Of a stretch of DNA of 64,000 nucleotides, positions 38,001-46,608 are shown one piece after another. This DNA comes from Capitulum mitella (taxonomy: Eukaryota; Arthropoda; Thecostraca; Pollicipedomorpha; Pollicipedidae), in NCBI GenBank assembly GCA_030062745.1, contig CP099849.1:26400144-26464143 (forward strand), given 5' to 3'. How positions within the stretch are numbered: position 1 is the first letter of the stretch; each line of letters begins with the position of its first letter. Under the pieces are notes generated by a model. That model made no database searches. It was not told where the DNA came from and saw only the letters and a program-made list of their open reading frames with translations. The translations under genes and the position numbers were made by a program.

Positions 38001-40502
38001 GCAGTGCCATCACACTCCTGGCCGCTCTTTCCTAATCAGATTTGGCTCTCCCCGTCTCTCGTTGTGCTCTATCAATTTGTGGTCACGCGCACATCGCGCG
38101 ATACGATGCTCACGTCTCGTATTGTTAATAGTTTGGAGAGCAGGAGCAGCACCCGGCGGGCAGCCGACATGGCCGAAGACGTCCGGTGGGCCGGTCCGTC
38201 TGACGTGTATCGGGTCATGGACACCAAAGTTTTTTTCGGATTGGTGTGTTTTGGGGGCATTTGGATACAAAATTTAACTAAGTTATGGTTGGAAGTCAGT
38301 CATGTTCTATGAATCCGTTGGATCTCAGTCATGAGACAACTTTCAAACTGTACGTTCACAATCCGCTTGCTTTTTCAATTCGTTATGAGACGATATGTAT
38401 TTTTTATCTTTCTCTTGGAGGCATAGGCACCTTAATGAGTAAAAGCTCATCGCGCTCCAATCAACGCGCGCGGCCGAAAATCGCCTGACATCAGGATGCT
38501 GTTTTTTTTCCAGTTTTGTTGAAATTCAACACATGACACTGCTTTTCGCAACAGTTTGTGACAGTTCCATCAATTGATAGGTGCCTTTCATAAATGTCGT
38601 AATCCGCCATTATTTCCCAAACGAATTAGCAAAGCGCCTTGAAATTTTCAGTGCTCCTTACATTATCTGCCGTGTTGCTGATAACAAGGCAAAGCAAGTA
38701 ATTTCAGGTCACGTCCAAAGGCATCTTAAAGACAGCCACGTTTTGCCATCCGACGTTCAGTTTTACTTCGCTGATTCTTTGTCAGGGATTTCACTCTGCA
38801 TGGTAATGTGGATTGGATTACACATCGGCATGAACAGACGGCAAAACACCATTGACTCCATGGTGTCAGGAGGGGGTTCTGACACCGTCTGACACCGTCT
38901 GACACCGTCTCCTCGTCAGGACGGTGCGTAGTGTCTTTGGGTACGTACATTTGCGTATGCATACATTTGCCATATGTTTATTTTCCTTTACGTCCAAATG
39001 TCATTACGTACATTTCGGTGGGCGTGCATCTGCCATACATATATTTGCGCTTACGTACAGCTGACCTTACGTACATTCGTGCTTACGTACATTTGCGCCT
39101 GTATACACCTGCCAAGTGTACGTGTGCGCTCGCGTACATTTGCGTGCGTACATTTGCGTACGTACATTTGCCCGACGTACGTATATTTGTGGAGACGCAC
39201 ACGTGTGTCATGGAATCTGTAAGAATTGCAGATATAGGTCTCAGAAGAAATGGAAGCCTTCTGGATGACACTGACATGATGCAGCGGCACAACTGGAATG
39301 CGTCCGGATGAGTCATTAGCGAGACCTGGCCAAGTCATTTCCGTTAACGCCGGAAAACGAGACAAAGGCATTCCGTTCTGAGTTCGCGACGGCTGTTCAG
39401 CCCTGGGCAGACTGTGCGCACACTCATCCTGTCCAACGGCCTCACAGCCAATAAAGCTCAGGGGTGCGGGCCAGGGCAGTGACATTGCCAACTGTCTGGT
39501 CGCCACCGCGTAAGGACCGCGGGCCGAAGACCACTGCGGGGCCCACAATGACACGTCAACACAATCATTCGTCTCGCCGCCACCACATCGTTAGCGGGAC
39601 ATGAAAGGAATGCGAGGACCACGTAATGTTTCAAAACAAATCCGCCTGTTCCAAAATACTGTTTTGAATTTACAGCCTCTGACAGAGCACTGTGGTGGAC
39701 ATCCCATCGCCAGGAGTGAGAATGGCTATGTGTTTTTCTCCAACAACCCTGTGGGCAGGCATGGACTTCGCATGAGCATTTGCAGCCTTCCATTGAACCT
39801 AAGCAAAGAGAAAAGACTATAAACTGAACAGCTCTTTTCATGGATGAAAAAGGCGCCGGATTTGTCAGTTGTACGTAAAAAATGTACGTTTGATCATTAT
39901 AACAACAAATCCCCTGCGGCCTCAAAATGAAGTTCAAAACCCCAGAGTTTTAAGATTTGGGCAGTATGTACGTTTCTAGTTCTAAGGGATTGTTTTGCTG
40001 GTTACCCATGACTATGTTCTACAGATTCAACTCGCGTCCAGCAATGAAGACCATGATCGCAACCTGTCGCATGTACATGGACGGAACATGCCATTGGGTA
40101 AGCAGGGCGGCTACCCTACTACCTTTGGAATATCGTAACATTCGTGCAATACTTACGGCATTGCACAACAAATGCATCACAGCAGCTGCGGCTCTGAGTT
40201 TTCTAAAACCGCTGCTAACATTTAACGTTTCAGAACGTTCCCACGCCTGTGTGTTAGCCACGACAATGAACAAGTATTTGAGAAATTACAAGAATGACCA
40301 CTTTCGCCGGGGCTAGACACAGAACTGAACCGCGAGACGAGACGTTGCGTTAGTCCAAGTGGCCGGCGGATCCCGGTCGGCGCCAGGGAAGGGACCGGAG
40401 CGCCACGGGCTGCGGGACGGAGCTCTCACCTAGGTGGGAGACGGCCAGACCGGTCCGGAACAGGGCCAGGCCGAGCCGGGCCAGCGCGCGCCGGGCCTCC
40501 AT
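16470..40502 (-). CDS. Neto: Neto-like glutamate-receptor auxiliary protein (whole gene, 9 exons)
   Basis: This is the full span of a spliced gene read on the minus strand. The nine coding exons total 1761 bases and encode 586 residues. Every junction has GT-AG ends and compatible phases. Predicted order: signal peptide (1-42), CUB1 (about 50-165), CUB2 (about 175-305), LDL-receptor class A domain (311-345), membrane helix (361-384), cytoplasmic tail (385-586). CUB-CUB-LDLa-TM is the diagnostic layout of Neto proteins. Established knowledge: Neto1/2 are kainate-receptor auxiliary subunits in vertebrates, Drosophila Neto clusters glutamate receptors at the neuromuscular junction, and SOL-2 is the nematode relative. 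The protein should sit in the postsynaptic plasma membrane with its CUB domains outside. Introns 1-8 carry many transposons and minisatellites. Exons 3-9 are secure; exons 1 and 2 are inferred from phase, signal-peptide character and splice sites. Confidence 0.9.
17046..17567 (-). other. Neto: Neto intron 8
   Basis: 522-base phase-0 intron between the transmembrane exon and the cytoplasmic exon. AT-richer than the exons; no repeat or transposon was noticed. Confidence 0.8.
17568..17827 (-). CDS. Neto: Neto exon 8: LDLa domain and transmembrane helix
   Basis: Encodes residues 309-395. The LDL-receptor class A module has the six expected cysteines and the pattern F-D-C, C-I, L-V-C-N-G-N-Y-N-C, ending L-D-E-K-N-C, which supplies the usual acidic calcium-site residues. 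It is followed by a hydrophobic segment, residues 361-384 (I-V-I-M-V-I-G-C-A-L-L-F), and a basic stop-transfer stretch (I-R-K-L-R). The acceptor is TTTCCAG|AACAG and the donor GAG|GTGAGC. This is the exon that most clearly identifies the family together with the CUB exons. Confidence 0.95.
17828..18788 (-). other. Neto: Neto intron 7
   Basis: Phase-1 intron of 961 bases. Its 5' part (higher coordinates) is occupied by a degenerate minisatellite whose units resemble the exon 7 donor junction; see the repeat at 18440-18780. The remainder is unremarkable. Confidence 0.8.
18440..18780 (-). repeat. Degenerate ~28-31-bp array next to the Neto exon 7 donor
   Basis: About ten degenerate units share GAGCTCTCACCGTC on the plus strand. 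On the gene's strand this reads GACGGTGAG, the same nine bases as the exon 7 end plus donor (GACG|GTGAG at 18784-18792). The array starts directly at the junction and runs into the intron. Confidence 0.75.
18789..19056 (-). CDS. Neto: Neto exon 7: second half of CUB2
   Basis: Encodes residues 220-308. It starts I-Q-I-S-F-K-E-F-T-L-D-M, a CUB beta-strand, then N-E-C and N-F-V-E-V-L-Y-G, and later a T-H-F-C-S cysteine typical of CUB modules. Acceptor CCCACAG|ATACAG is phase 0 and donor GACG|GTGAGC is phase 1; both match the neighbouring exons. Confidence 0.93.
19057..21307 (-). other. Neto: Neto intron 6
   Basis: 2251-base phase-0 intron. It includes short G/C runs near 20370-20400, and at its 5' end an array that repeats the exon 6 junction (21085-21303). 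No transposon with intact ends was seen. Confidence 0.8.
21085..21303 (-). repeat. ~38-bp array copying the Neto exon 6 donor junction
   Basis: About five units of 38-39 bases (one shortened) adjoin the exon 6 donor. Comparing 21131-21157 with the junction at 21304-21330 gives 21 identical bases of 27. That region spans the last codons of exon 6 and the GTACGG donor. The array therefore looks like tandem copies of the end of exon 6 plus its 5' splice site. Confidence 0.85.
21308..21462 (-). CDS. Neto: Neto exon 6: first half of CUB2
   Basis: Encodes residues 168-219, including P-E-C-K-F-E-V, the CUB2 N-terminal cysteine, and D-C-S-W-R-V-R, the second conserved cysteine with aromatic neighbour. 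Acceptor TTGGCAG|CGTACG is phase 1 and donor GAG|GTACGG phase 0. The last ~23 coding bases are the seed-like unit of the adjoining intronic array. Confidence 0.92.
21463..22128 (-). other. Neto: Neto intron 5
   Basis: 666-base phase-1 intron between the CUB1 and CUB2 exons. No repeat or mobile element was recognised. Confidence 0.8.
22129..22297 (-). CDS. Neto: Neto exon 5: second half of CUB1
   Basis: Encodes residues 112-167: V-R-D-G-S-A-P-Y-S-P, then L-T-R-L-C-G-H-Q-F-P and S-S-S-G-S-H-L-W-L-R-F, ending G-F-R-A-V-Y-T-F. These are the classic CUB C-terminal motifs (E/V-R-D-G, L-C-G, S-S-x-x-x-L-x-L-x-F, G-F-x-A-x-Y) and closely resemble Neto CUB1. Acceptor TCCTCCAG|GTGCGG, donor GAGG|GTGAGT. 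Confidence 0.95.
22305..22945. repeat. Minisatellite, 31-bp unit, in Neto intron 4
   Basis: From about 22490 to 22945 there are roughly 15 copies of a 31-base unit (GATGTCAACCCACCACTGG plus ACACTGTCCGA-like sequence). A diverged array with GACCGTCACAGCT words precedes it at 22305-22480. Because 31 is not a multiple of three and the unit lacks stops in several frames, it yields overlapping long open frames on both strands; these are artefacts. Confidence 0.93.
23296..24342 (+). mobile_element. piggyBac-type MITE, copy 2 (degraded, left end lost)
   Basis: Diverged copy of the element at 12217-13420, recognisable from about 23296 onward by shared internal sequence such as TAGAACTT with TTATATGAA and CTGGCACCGCCTAT. 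The left terminal repeat is missing, and the right end reads GAGAATAGGGTCAT instead of an intact TTAA junction. The receptor half-site cluster is mostly mutated. Confidence 0.75.
24928..24965 (-). repeat. Exact 19-bp duplication of the Neto exon 4 donor
   Basis: GAACTTACCATTAAAAAGT occurs twice in tandem with no differences. On the gene strand each copy contains AATG|GTAAGT. The junction-proximal donor gives exon end 24955; the second would add 19 bases and shift the frame. Confidence 0.97.
24955..25040 (-). CDS. Neto: Neto exon 4: middle of CUB1
   Basis: Encodes residues 83-111: A-P-E-R-H-I-I-E-I-D-F-R-D-I-F-E, then S-P-R-C-E-N-D-F-L-M. This is the CUB strand with the conserved third cysteine and the C-x-x-D calcium-type motif. 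Acceptor ATTTCAG|CTCCCG is phase 1; donor AATG|GTAAGT is phase 0. Confidence 0.93.
25041..27773 (-). other. Neto: Neto intron 3
   Basis: 2733-base phase-1 intron. No intact mobile element was recognised. A GC-rich patch at 27150-27380 includes CTATAAATA at 27303, which resembles a TATA box, but no gene follows it that I can identify. Confidence 0.75.
27774..27896 (-). CDS. Neto: Neto exon 3: start of CUB1
   Basis: Encodes residues 42-82: G-G-F-I-S-A-R-C-M-N-F, then E-F-Y-S-P-G-W-P-G-L-Y-P and N-N-T-D-C-V-R. The Y-S-P-x-x-P-x-x-Y-P-x-N-x-x-C pattern is the signature opening of a CUB domain. N-N-T and N-F-T are potential N-glycosylation sites. Acceptor GAGCCAG|GCGGC and donor TCAG|GTGACT, both phase 1. 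Confidence 0.93.
27897..29063 (-). other. Neto: Neto intron 2
   Basis: 1167-base phase-1 intron. A loose tract of GGATC-containing words (GATCTTGG, GGATCTT, GGATCGG) is present at 28550-28980. No mobile element was identified. Confidence 0.6.
29064..29114 (-). CDS. Neto: Neto exon 2: signal-peptide core (51-base exon)
   Basis: A small symmetric phase-1/phase-1 exon between a strong acceptor (TTTTTCTTGTTTCAG) and donor (ACT|GTGAGT). In frame it encodes D-V-L-T-L-L-C-L-S-L-L-I-S-S-V-H, a hydrophobic signal-peptide core. Joined to exon 3 it gives S-S-V-H-C-G-G, a plausible cleavage region. The fit of strong splice sites, phase and signal character supports it. It would be skippable without shifting the frame. 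Confidence 0.65.
30135..31322 (+). mobile_element. piggyBac-type MITE, copy 3
   Basis: 1180-bp copy (30139-31318). The left end is mutated (ATAA, CTCTATTCCCGG); the right end is CCGGGAACAGGG followed by TTAA. The internal sequence is colinear with copies 1 and 4, including AGGTCA at 30744, 30754, 30764 and 30771, the same spacing as in copy 4. Confidence 0.85.
31499..31531. repeat. Perfect 14-bp inverted repeat with 5-base loop
   Basis: Arms GAAAATGAACGGGC and GCCCGTTCATTTTC flank the loop TCCAT. This is a stable hairpin in DNA or RNA, within Neto intron 1. It is too short for a canonical microRNA precursor. Confidence 0.9.
33385..33790. repeat. Minisatellite of ~69-bp units
   Basis: About six degenerate copies of a unit with GTGGCCTTATATTGTCTCA, then GAGACCTCCATCCCACATG, then TTCCAGTGGTCTCCTATGCC. 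Two copies at 33491 and 33629 are nearly identical and 138 bases apart. No coding significance. Confidence 0.8.
34034..36345 (-). pseudogene. Second mariner-type element, inactive
   Basis: The left end reads ACGAGGGCGGGCTGAAAAG, a typical mariner terminal repeat; the partner at the right end is not clear. On the minus strand a transposase begins near the ATG at 36258 (M-A-T-G-E-D-V-R-F-K), followed by a helix-turn-helix region with a stop near 36140. The catalytic block G-D-E-T-W-I-H-H-Y-D lies near 35770, and the third block, P-P-Y-S-P-D-L-A-P-S-D-D, near 35380. Several frameshifts and stops inactivate it. Its C-terminal side is split by the hAT MITE at 34347-34628. Confidence 0.8.
34347..34628 (+). 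mobile_element. hAT-type MITE, copy B, inside the mariner
   Basis: 282-bp element beginning CAGGCACGTAGCCAGG and ending GCTACGTCCCTG, flanked by the exact 8-bp target duplication ATTCTGTG at 34339-34346 and 34629-34636. It contains a G-run and no coding region. The intact duplication shows that it entered after the mariner copy was in place. Confidence 0.92.
37030..39190. mobile_element. Foldback-like element with arms of short repeats
   Basis: 37030-37245 is built of tandem GCAAATGTACGTA-like words. 38938-39190 contains the same words in inverse orientation (TACGTACATTTGCG). The two arms enclose about 1.7 kb with no recognisable transposase. Long inverted arms made of short tandem repeats are characteristic of foldback elements. 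Exact ends and target duplication could not be defined. Confidence 0.55.
40430..40502 (-). CDS. Neto: Neto exon 1: start codon and N-terminus
   Basis: The ATG at 40502-40500 encodes M-E-A-R-R-A-L-A-R-L-G-L-A-L-F-R, moderately hydrophobic, ending at the donor CTAG|GTGAGA in phase 1. This fits exon 2 (or exon 3 directly, if exon 2 is skipped). It lies in the only CpG-rich block upstream of the gene on this strand. An in-frame upstream ATG at 40838 would add a long Arg/Ala/Pro-rich extension typical of untranslated CpG-island sequence, so I prefer 40502. The link to the rest of the gene is inferred, not proven. Confidence 0.55.
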
Positions 40503-40870
40503 CCTGCAGCAGCGCTGCCGTCCAGCCAGACGCGGCGCGCCGCGGCCGCATGTGGGCGCGCCCGCTCGCGGCGGCGGCGGCGGCCAGCGGCGGCGACGGC
40601 CGCTGTCACGTCTGCAGCGGCCGCTGGCAGCGCGTGCGGCCGGTCCGTCAGCTCGCCACTCTGTCGCGGCGGCCGCGCGTCCCTGCCGCCGGCGCGCCGG
40701 CCTTTGGCACCGGCCGAGGTTCGGAAATAGCGCCGCCGTCTGCGACTGCCGATACCGGCACCGCGGCGCGGCCTGCCGGCGCGGCGGCGACGCTCGCGCA
40801 GCGACATCTAGCCGTGGCGATGGCAACTCGTAGTTCACTGTCGACCGTCGTTCTTTGTTCTGCAGCCAGC
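40503..40870 (-). promoter_or_regulatory. Neto: CpG-rich promoter / 5' UTR of Neto
   Basis: Dense CpG and GGC/GCC runs across about 350 bases directly upstream of the proposed Neto start, falling sharply to AT-rich sequence after 40870. No clear TATA box. The composition creates overlapping shadow frames on both strands. Confidence 0.55.
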
Positions 40871-43800
40871 GTAGTTCCTTTGCTTTAGCACAGTGCTTAC
40901 GGTGATTTTAGCTCACCATGCTTTCAGCAGCGCAGGCGCTTGGGGGAGGTTAAATAGTGGTATGGGCACATTGTCGTCATAGTGAACCAGTTTCCATTCA
41001 AAACCCCGTACAAACCTCGCTGCCAAAATTTGTAAGCAGATTTTTGCGACACATGAAACCCAGGACTAACATCTCCTTTCTTGACGCCCATGGCGCCAAC
41101 GTTTGTGGCCTCATAGTTTTCTGATGTGATGTTTTGCCAGGAAACTGCCTTTGTGACACTGTGGCACTGTTGCTCCGCAAGTCCTTAATGTTACATAATA
41201 AGACTGTGGAATTGTTTCTAAAAACCAAATTATTGATGATCCTGTCAAAGTATATTGCGCGCATTTTCGATTCATATCGGTCCATTTTCTGAAAGAAGAT
41301 AAAGTCCTCATTATGTGGGCACGTGGCGCGAAAAAAAATATGAAGGTAACGACTGGCCACCACTTGTAAAAAAATCCTAATTTGTTGTTTCACAGGACTC
41401 CAGTAGGCGGCAGATTTCTATAAACTTTCTTATGTGTGTTTGCATGGAATGTCTCCTCTTTTTTACCGCGACGCGCATTTTCGGCTTTCAAACATGCTCC
41501 TTCCTTTCGTCTCCTCCAATGAATGTGAGTCCCAAAACTCCCAGTAAAGGTGGTCGGCTTTACCTTCAGAAAGCCAAGTTGCCGTTTGTTACCATTTGAC
41601 ACGAGGCACAAAACATGCAATGTCTGCAAAGGAGTCTGAAGCTGGTTTGAAACCTCGAAATTGGATCAGGAGGCGTTCTTGATCCGCGAGGTCTTCTCTA
41701 GGTCTGCGTGCCTCGGGCCAGCAGCGACGCTCCTCGTGGGCCTTTCAACCGTGTCCATAAAATGAGCAGGAAATTAATTATTGCGCTGAATGAATGAACA
41801 GACCATGGGTTTCATGGTTCCTCCCCCATTCGCACCATGGGTCTCCTCCGCACTTAGTCGTCAGTCAAGCCCTCTCGAATCGGAGAGAGAAGGCGCTCGG
41901 ATGAGCAGTGAAGAATTAAAAACTCCGAAAATGTTAAATCTTCTCGGTACTAAATCATTAATGACCATTAAACCATCCCGGAGAGGAGCGGAGACCTTGT
42001 CGGCGCATAGGCATGTTTTACAACGACAGAACGGACAGACTGACGAAAGCTCGTGGCGTACCAGGTCATGCGGGCAGAGGAAACGGTGACAGCATCGCCG
42101 TGGCGCTGTGGGGACGTCGTGGAACCCGGTTTGCCGAACAATGTCACAACTCTGCCTTTCTCACACCAATGCAGCAGCCAGACCGTTTCGAGAGGGAGGC
42201 CAGTGTGGTGGCTTCCGTGGCTTGGCCCCCAGTAAAACAGAGTTCGATTTGCCTTGTTCATCGCTAGTCATATTCTAATATTGGAAATTACGGGAATGCC
42301 TCCGTTCTTCCGAAGCTACCCATTATCCAAGGAGACTTATGAATTATGAACTTATCAAAGGACAGCAAGGTATCATTGACTGGATAACGACCCCACAGTG
42401 CTTCTCCACAAGCATGGACAGTGTCTTGCTGAAAGACAGCGATAAAGGACAGTTTCCGAAAGAAAAGTTTTCATAACTCGCTAAGTTCCTAGGACATGAC
42501 AATAAATGTACTCCGGATGTTTGTCTGACTGAAAAATGCTAGGCTCGCCCAGATTCCTCATTTTGAACTAATCATTACTGCATCATCCGGACCGTGATAA
42601 AATAACAATGCGGCCACCATCTTCACGAGTTTTTGATGTTCCATAAGCAAGGAGAACGTAAATGATATCAGAAATCACTGGTATGTTATAATGGCAGCTT
42701 TCACACGGACGTGATAGGGATCTTGCCAACATTTTGCAACGTTGTTACATCACATACAATGCCCTTACATGCGTCATTAAACATGATTCTGTTTTTCTGG
42801 TTCTTTTATGTGGAAAAACATGGTTATCATTTGTACCGTACTGACAACAATTCTTATTAACAATTCCTTATATTCAATTCAATTCTTTATAACAATTCTC
42901 AATATAACAATCCGTAACGCTAACAATTCTTTGCTGTGCTGCTAACAGTTGCCATTTGTGTATCACTGGCTTACTGCCAGCTCGACGATTTGTTCTACAT
43001 TAAAACGATGCCTACCTTCTTCTGGTTAAGCATCTGGTAAACCTGTCGTCATCCAGTGCCAGAGTTGGTGGCGCAACTAGAAAAATGATGAGCGCCGTCA
43101 TCATCCCGGAGCTTGCCATGACTCTAAGCCTTACGGGCCAGCCGGCGTTGAGCGCGGCGGTCAAAATCGAGTTTCGGGATATTTCGGGATATTTCGGGTT
43201 TCGGGAGCCCATTCGCCGTCATACCGGTAAGTCTTCCCGTCGTGTTTCGTGCAGGTATCTCCAATGTTCCAAATGATGCGAGGAACGCATGTAATACCGA
43301 TAGTCATCAGCGCACTTACGGCGCTAGAGACACGGGTCCTGGGAGAGGCTGGTTCGGGCCAGCAATGTCTTATACTGTACCTCTGAACTTTGGGCGTGGC
43401 CCATAAGTGCTAAAAAAAGACCTGTCGTCCTCCCGCTTTCATGAGTCCGAAATGCACCGCTGTGGTGTTCCGTTGTGGTGTTGTTGCTCTCATTTTCTTA
43501 GTTCTGATTTACTTGTGTGTTTTATTTCGATCCCGATTTTGTTCAGACTGTGTATTTTGTTTTCATTTTCATCTTAAGTTCATTAATTTCTGTTTGCGTA
43601 TCTCTACGCGATTGTTTGTATGTGCGTCTGTTATGTACATTTTCTCACGCTATGACTGTGGCTCAGCACCGGTGAAGCTCTTTTTATGTAGCTGCGGTAC
43701 TCAGTTCTGTTAACACCCAATCCAAAAACTGAAAACCAATAAAACAATCTTCCGCCGTTATCAAAGTGCTACGCCTTTTCTCTTTGCCTGTTATCGTGAC

Positions 43801-44920
43801 GGAAATTTTCATGCGTTAAGTTCATTATCTTCATAATTTTGACAAACTATTTACCGGCCCGTAAGACACTGCTTTCCAACGGCCCGGCATTGCGCCATCA
43901 TTTCCAGTCACATTTGGAATAACAACGGATTAATGCTTCGTTTCGCTCATAGTGACGCGGATGAAGTCCCTACCGGCCACCACCTTAACGGAAGCGGAAA
44001 GGGCGTTGGCCCCATGGAGCAAGGGACAGCACAGCCGATCGTGCGTGCAAAACGCGTGAAATTGGTGAACACAGCCCGGTTAATGCATCCTCACCGCTCG
44101 TGATCGCCCAGACAGGAGCAGCCTCGTCGCAAACATCTGCAGAGGTCGGCGCCCGGGAGTTGACTTTTTAACAATGGTAATGGTATGATCAAGAATGCGC
44201 CAGACGTCAGTGTTTACTCTCCATGCATCTTCTCATTTATCAATACACAGTTAATCCGTCCTGTGTAGTTTTTCGTCGCTGCAGAGCGGAGGTGCATTAA
44301 CTTGTCATGGTATGGGCTGAATATGTGAGCAGCACCTCAAGGTACACAGGAATGGCAGAAAACCAGCTGTTTATCCTCTGCCGAAACCTTTTTCAGCGAA
44401 CTATTCTTCGTTTCCGGTTCAAACAAAACTCGTTAATCTCGCCGCCTAACCCCCGGCTCTTCTAAGAACCATAAGCCACACTAGACGGCATACAGGCCAA
44501 CAACCAAGGAGAAAAACTCGTTAATGTGAGAGCGGGCAGGCCGTGGTATTTTTCGGAACAGCTTCATTCCCTGAATTTAGGTTTAATATCTCGTGCAACA
44601 AATCTCGTCATACAAGACACGATTTACATTTCTCATGAGCAGAACTCCATGGAATTGCCACAAAAGTAGAAAATCACAGCGATAAACGTAGCCAGAGATC
44701 AAGAACACACAAACAGGGAAAGCTTCCCTGGAGTGTCTGACCCTCTGAAAATACGCCCATTTTAGCACGATATCTCGTCATCAGATACATCCAAGGAAGA
44801 CACCGGTGTGTCAAATCCTGTGAATTGTTTTTACTGAGGTATTTGTCAGTTCAACGTTCCTGATCCCATATTCGTTATCACCTTCGGCTACGATCGGCGC
44901 ATTTTAAGCTACTTCATTTG
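40871..44920. other. Intergenic, no gene recognised
   Basis: This region between the two divergent genes shows only short open frames, homopolymers and a few local duplications (for example GGATATTTCGG repeated near 43180). No exon chain, RNA gene or bounded transposon was identified. Confidence 0.5.
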
Positions 44921-44924
44921 TGGC

Positions 44925-45092
44925 TGACCGAGTAATCAGGCCTCTTAGGATGATGGTCGCGACCACCTGCACCATACTGACCCAGTACTGGCAAACAGGA
45001 AAATGTTTCGAAAAAAATGCATGTGGATGAATTCGAACTGAGGTCTCCAAATCTGCTGACAATGATGTTTGCCACTAAGCTTTGTCTCCACA
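44925..45092 (-). mobile_element. Probable tRNA-derived SINE
   Basis: On the minus strand an A-box-like AAGCTTAGTGGC (45071-45082) and a B-box-like AGTTCGAATTC (45030-45040) are spaced as in a tRNA, followed by about 100 bases of unrelated tail. Pol III promoter boxes with a non-tRNA tail suggest a SINE. No second copy was found in this window, so the family is not confirmed. Confidence 0.45.
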
Positions 45093-45269
45093 GCTCAGAT
45101 GTGGGGAACAATGTCAATAGATACATTGTTTTTAGATACATGTCAACAGATACATAGATACCCTCGGCTCGATTTCAGTCAGCAGCAAACCGTGAGCCCA
45201 AAACTTCTAGCACACATTCGGGATCCGGATCAAAACCACATGATAGCCAAAATCAATGTCAGTCTCAGG

Positions 45270-45310
45270 TTATTATTATTATTATTATTATTGTTATTAT
45301 TATTATTATT

Positions 45311-45364
<54 letters not shown>

Positions 45365-45385
45365 CTTATTGTAATATTATTAGTT
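45270..45385. repeat. (TTA)n/(TTG)n microsatellite
   Basis: About 95 bases of TTA triplets grading into TTG triplets, then TTCTTATTG. It gives a poly-Leu open frame that is an artefact. Confidence 0.97.
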
Positions 45386-45760
45386 ATTAGGGTCTCGACT
45401 CGGCCCTAATGCCCTCCGCATTGATATTTCGGAGTCTCCTAGCTCGGGCCCAACCGAGGCCACATCGGATCCAAGAGAAATCGTAAACCGAGCCCGAATT
45501 AACACAGATCCGGACCTGAAACGGTCCTGGTTCAGCCCGATCGGCGATTGGGCTCACCCCAGCCGGCCCCAAATGGGCTGCCTGATTGGGTCCAGAATGA
45601 AAAAATGTCGCATACCGGAGAAAGGTCCGAAGCGGGCCCCTATTGGACAAGTCCAATCTCCCTGTGTGTGCGCATTGGCCCCGTCCGGGCCTGAATCGGG
45701 CTGACATTGGCCCCGTTTGAGCCTGAATCGGGCTGACGTTCCCCGATTGGGCCCAAGTAA
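45386..45760. repeat. Degenerate GGCCCGATTCGGGC-rich repeat
   Basis: Words such as GGGCCCAA, CGGGCTGA and GGCCCCG recur in both orientations at roughly 30-40-base intervals. A decayed tandem repeat or transposon piece with no coding signal. Confidence 0.6.
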
Positions 45761-46199
45761 TATGCCCATGAAATTTTTACGTGGGGTGTACACGAGTTAA
45801 AAGAATCGTGTGGACATATAGATGTGGTTACACTACCTAAAATAAGGGGCAAATTCGGACATGCAGGGCAATAAATGCTCCGAATGTGCCGAAATAACCC
45901 CATTCCATACAATGAATAAATAATTACTTGGTGATTGGTTGATGTGAGGAGTATCTGAAAATGCAACCTCTATGAAATGAAAATCTGAAAGGGGTGATCT
46001 TAATAAGAAGATATCCAAACAGCCAATACGATACCGCCGACGATGGCAGATAATTTTCGAGCACATCGTAGCGCTTTCTCCGAAACGATTCCTCTTCCGG
46101 CGTAAATGGTGCACTTTTACGTATGTTTAAGCCATACCTTCCGCGTTCTCTGTTGCAGTTGTTGCCCGTTCGCCGGGGTACTGATTTAAAGCTCAGCAT

Positions 46200-46608
46200 A
46201 GAAGCGTACGTCTTTACGGATGGTCCAGTTTAATTAAGTGGCGGATTCTCCTGCGGCCGCCGAGCGGCGCTAGGATCGCGACAACCGACTGGCCGGTTTT
46301 GCCCGGTCCGTCTTGGCCGAGCCGTCAGAGCCTCTCCGGGCGGAGCGGTAGGTGGGCGCGAGTGACGGCAGGACGCTCACGGTGCCGCCGCCAGTGAGAC
46401 GCGGCGACCGCGTGACGGACGGCGATGTAGTCCGGAGCTGGACTGCCGCTGCCGAGCTCCAGAGACCTGTCCTGAGAGCTGACCAGAGCTCCTCTGTCTG
46501 AGTCGGCTCCAGGGCTGTCTTGAGCGACTCTGTTTGAGCTGTGCGACAGCCAGTAGCTGGGCTGATTTGTCCAGAGTTGGATATCGCAGACTGCTGGAGA
46601 ATGATTCG
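46200..46608 (+). promoter_or_regulatory. CpG-rich promoter and possible first exon of the mannosidase-like gene
   Basis: A GC-rich block ends in ATGATTCG|GTGAGT, an ATG at 46601 followed after eight bases by a consensus donor. Spliced to the acceptor at 49354 it continues in frame as M-I-R-S-R-T-L-S-V-M-A-I-R, reaching the ATG at 49374. This places a short basic extension on the cytoplasmic end of a type II membrane protein. The phase match has a one-in-three chance of arising randomly, so the link is tentative. Confidence 0.45.

Larger units (their letters stand above)
29115..40429 (-). other. Neto: Neto intron 1 (11.3 kb, repeat-rich)
   Basis: Large phase-1 intron holding a piggyBac-type MITE (30139-31318), a hairpin (31499-31531), a minisatellite (33385-33790), a decayed mariner (34034-36345) with a hAT MITE inside it, and a foldback-like inverted repeat (37030-39190). 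No additional coding exon could be recognised. First introns of this size often hold regulatory DNA (inference). Confidence 0.6.

Noticed and set aside
40350..40888. Arg/Ala-rich frames on both strands, including a 162-codon minus frame starting at 40838
   Set aside because: CpG-rich composition. Only the short in-frame part from 40502 fits the Neto splice phase and signal-peptide pattern.
45069..45374. Poly-leucine frame
   Set aside because: (TTA/TTG) microsatellite.
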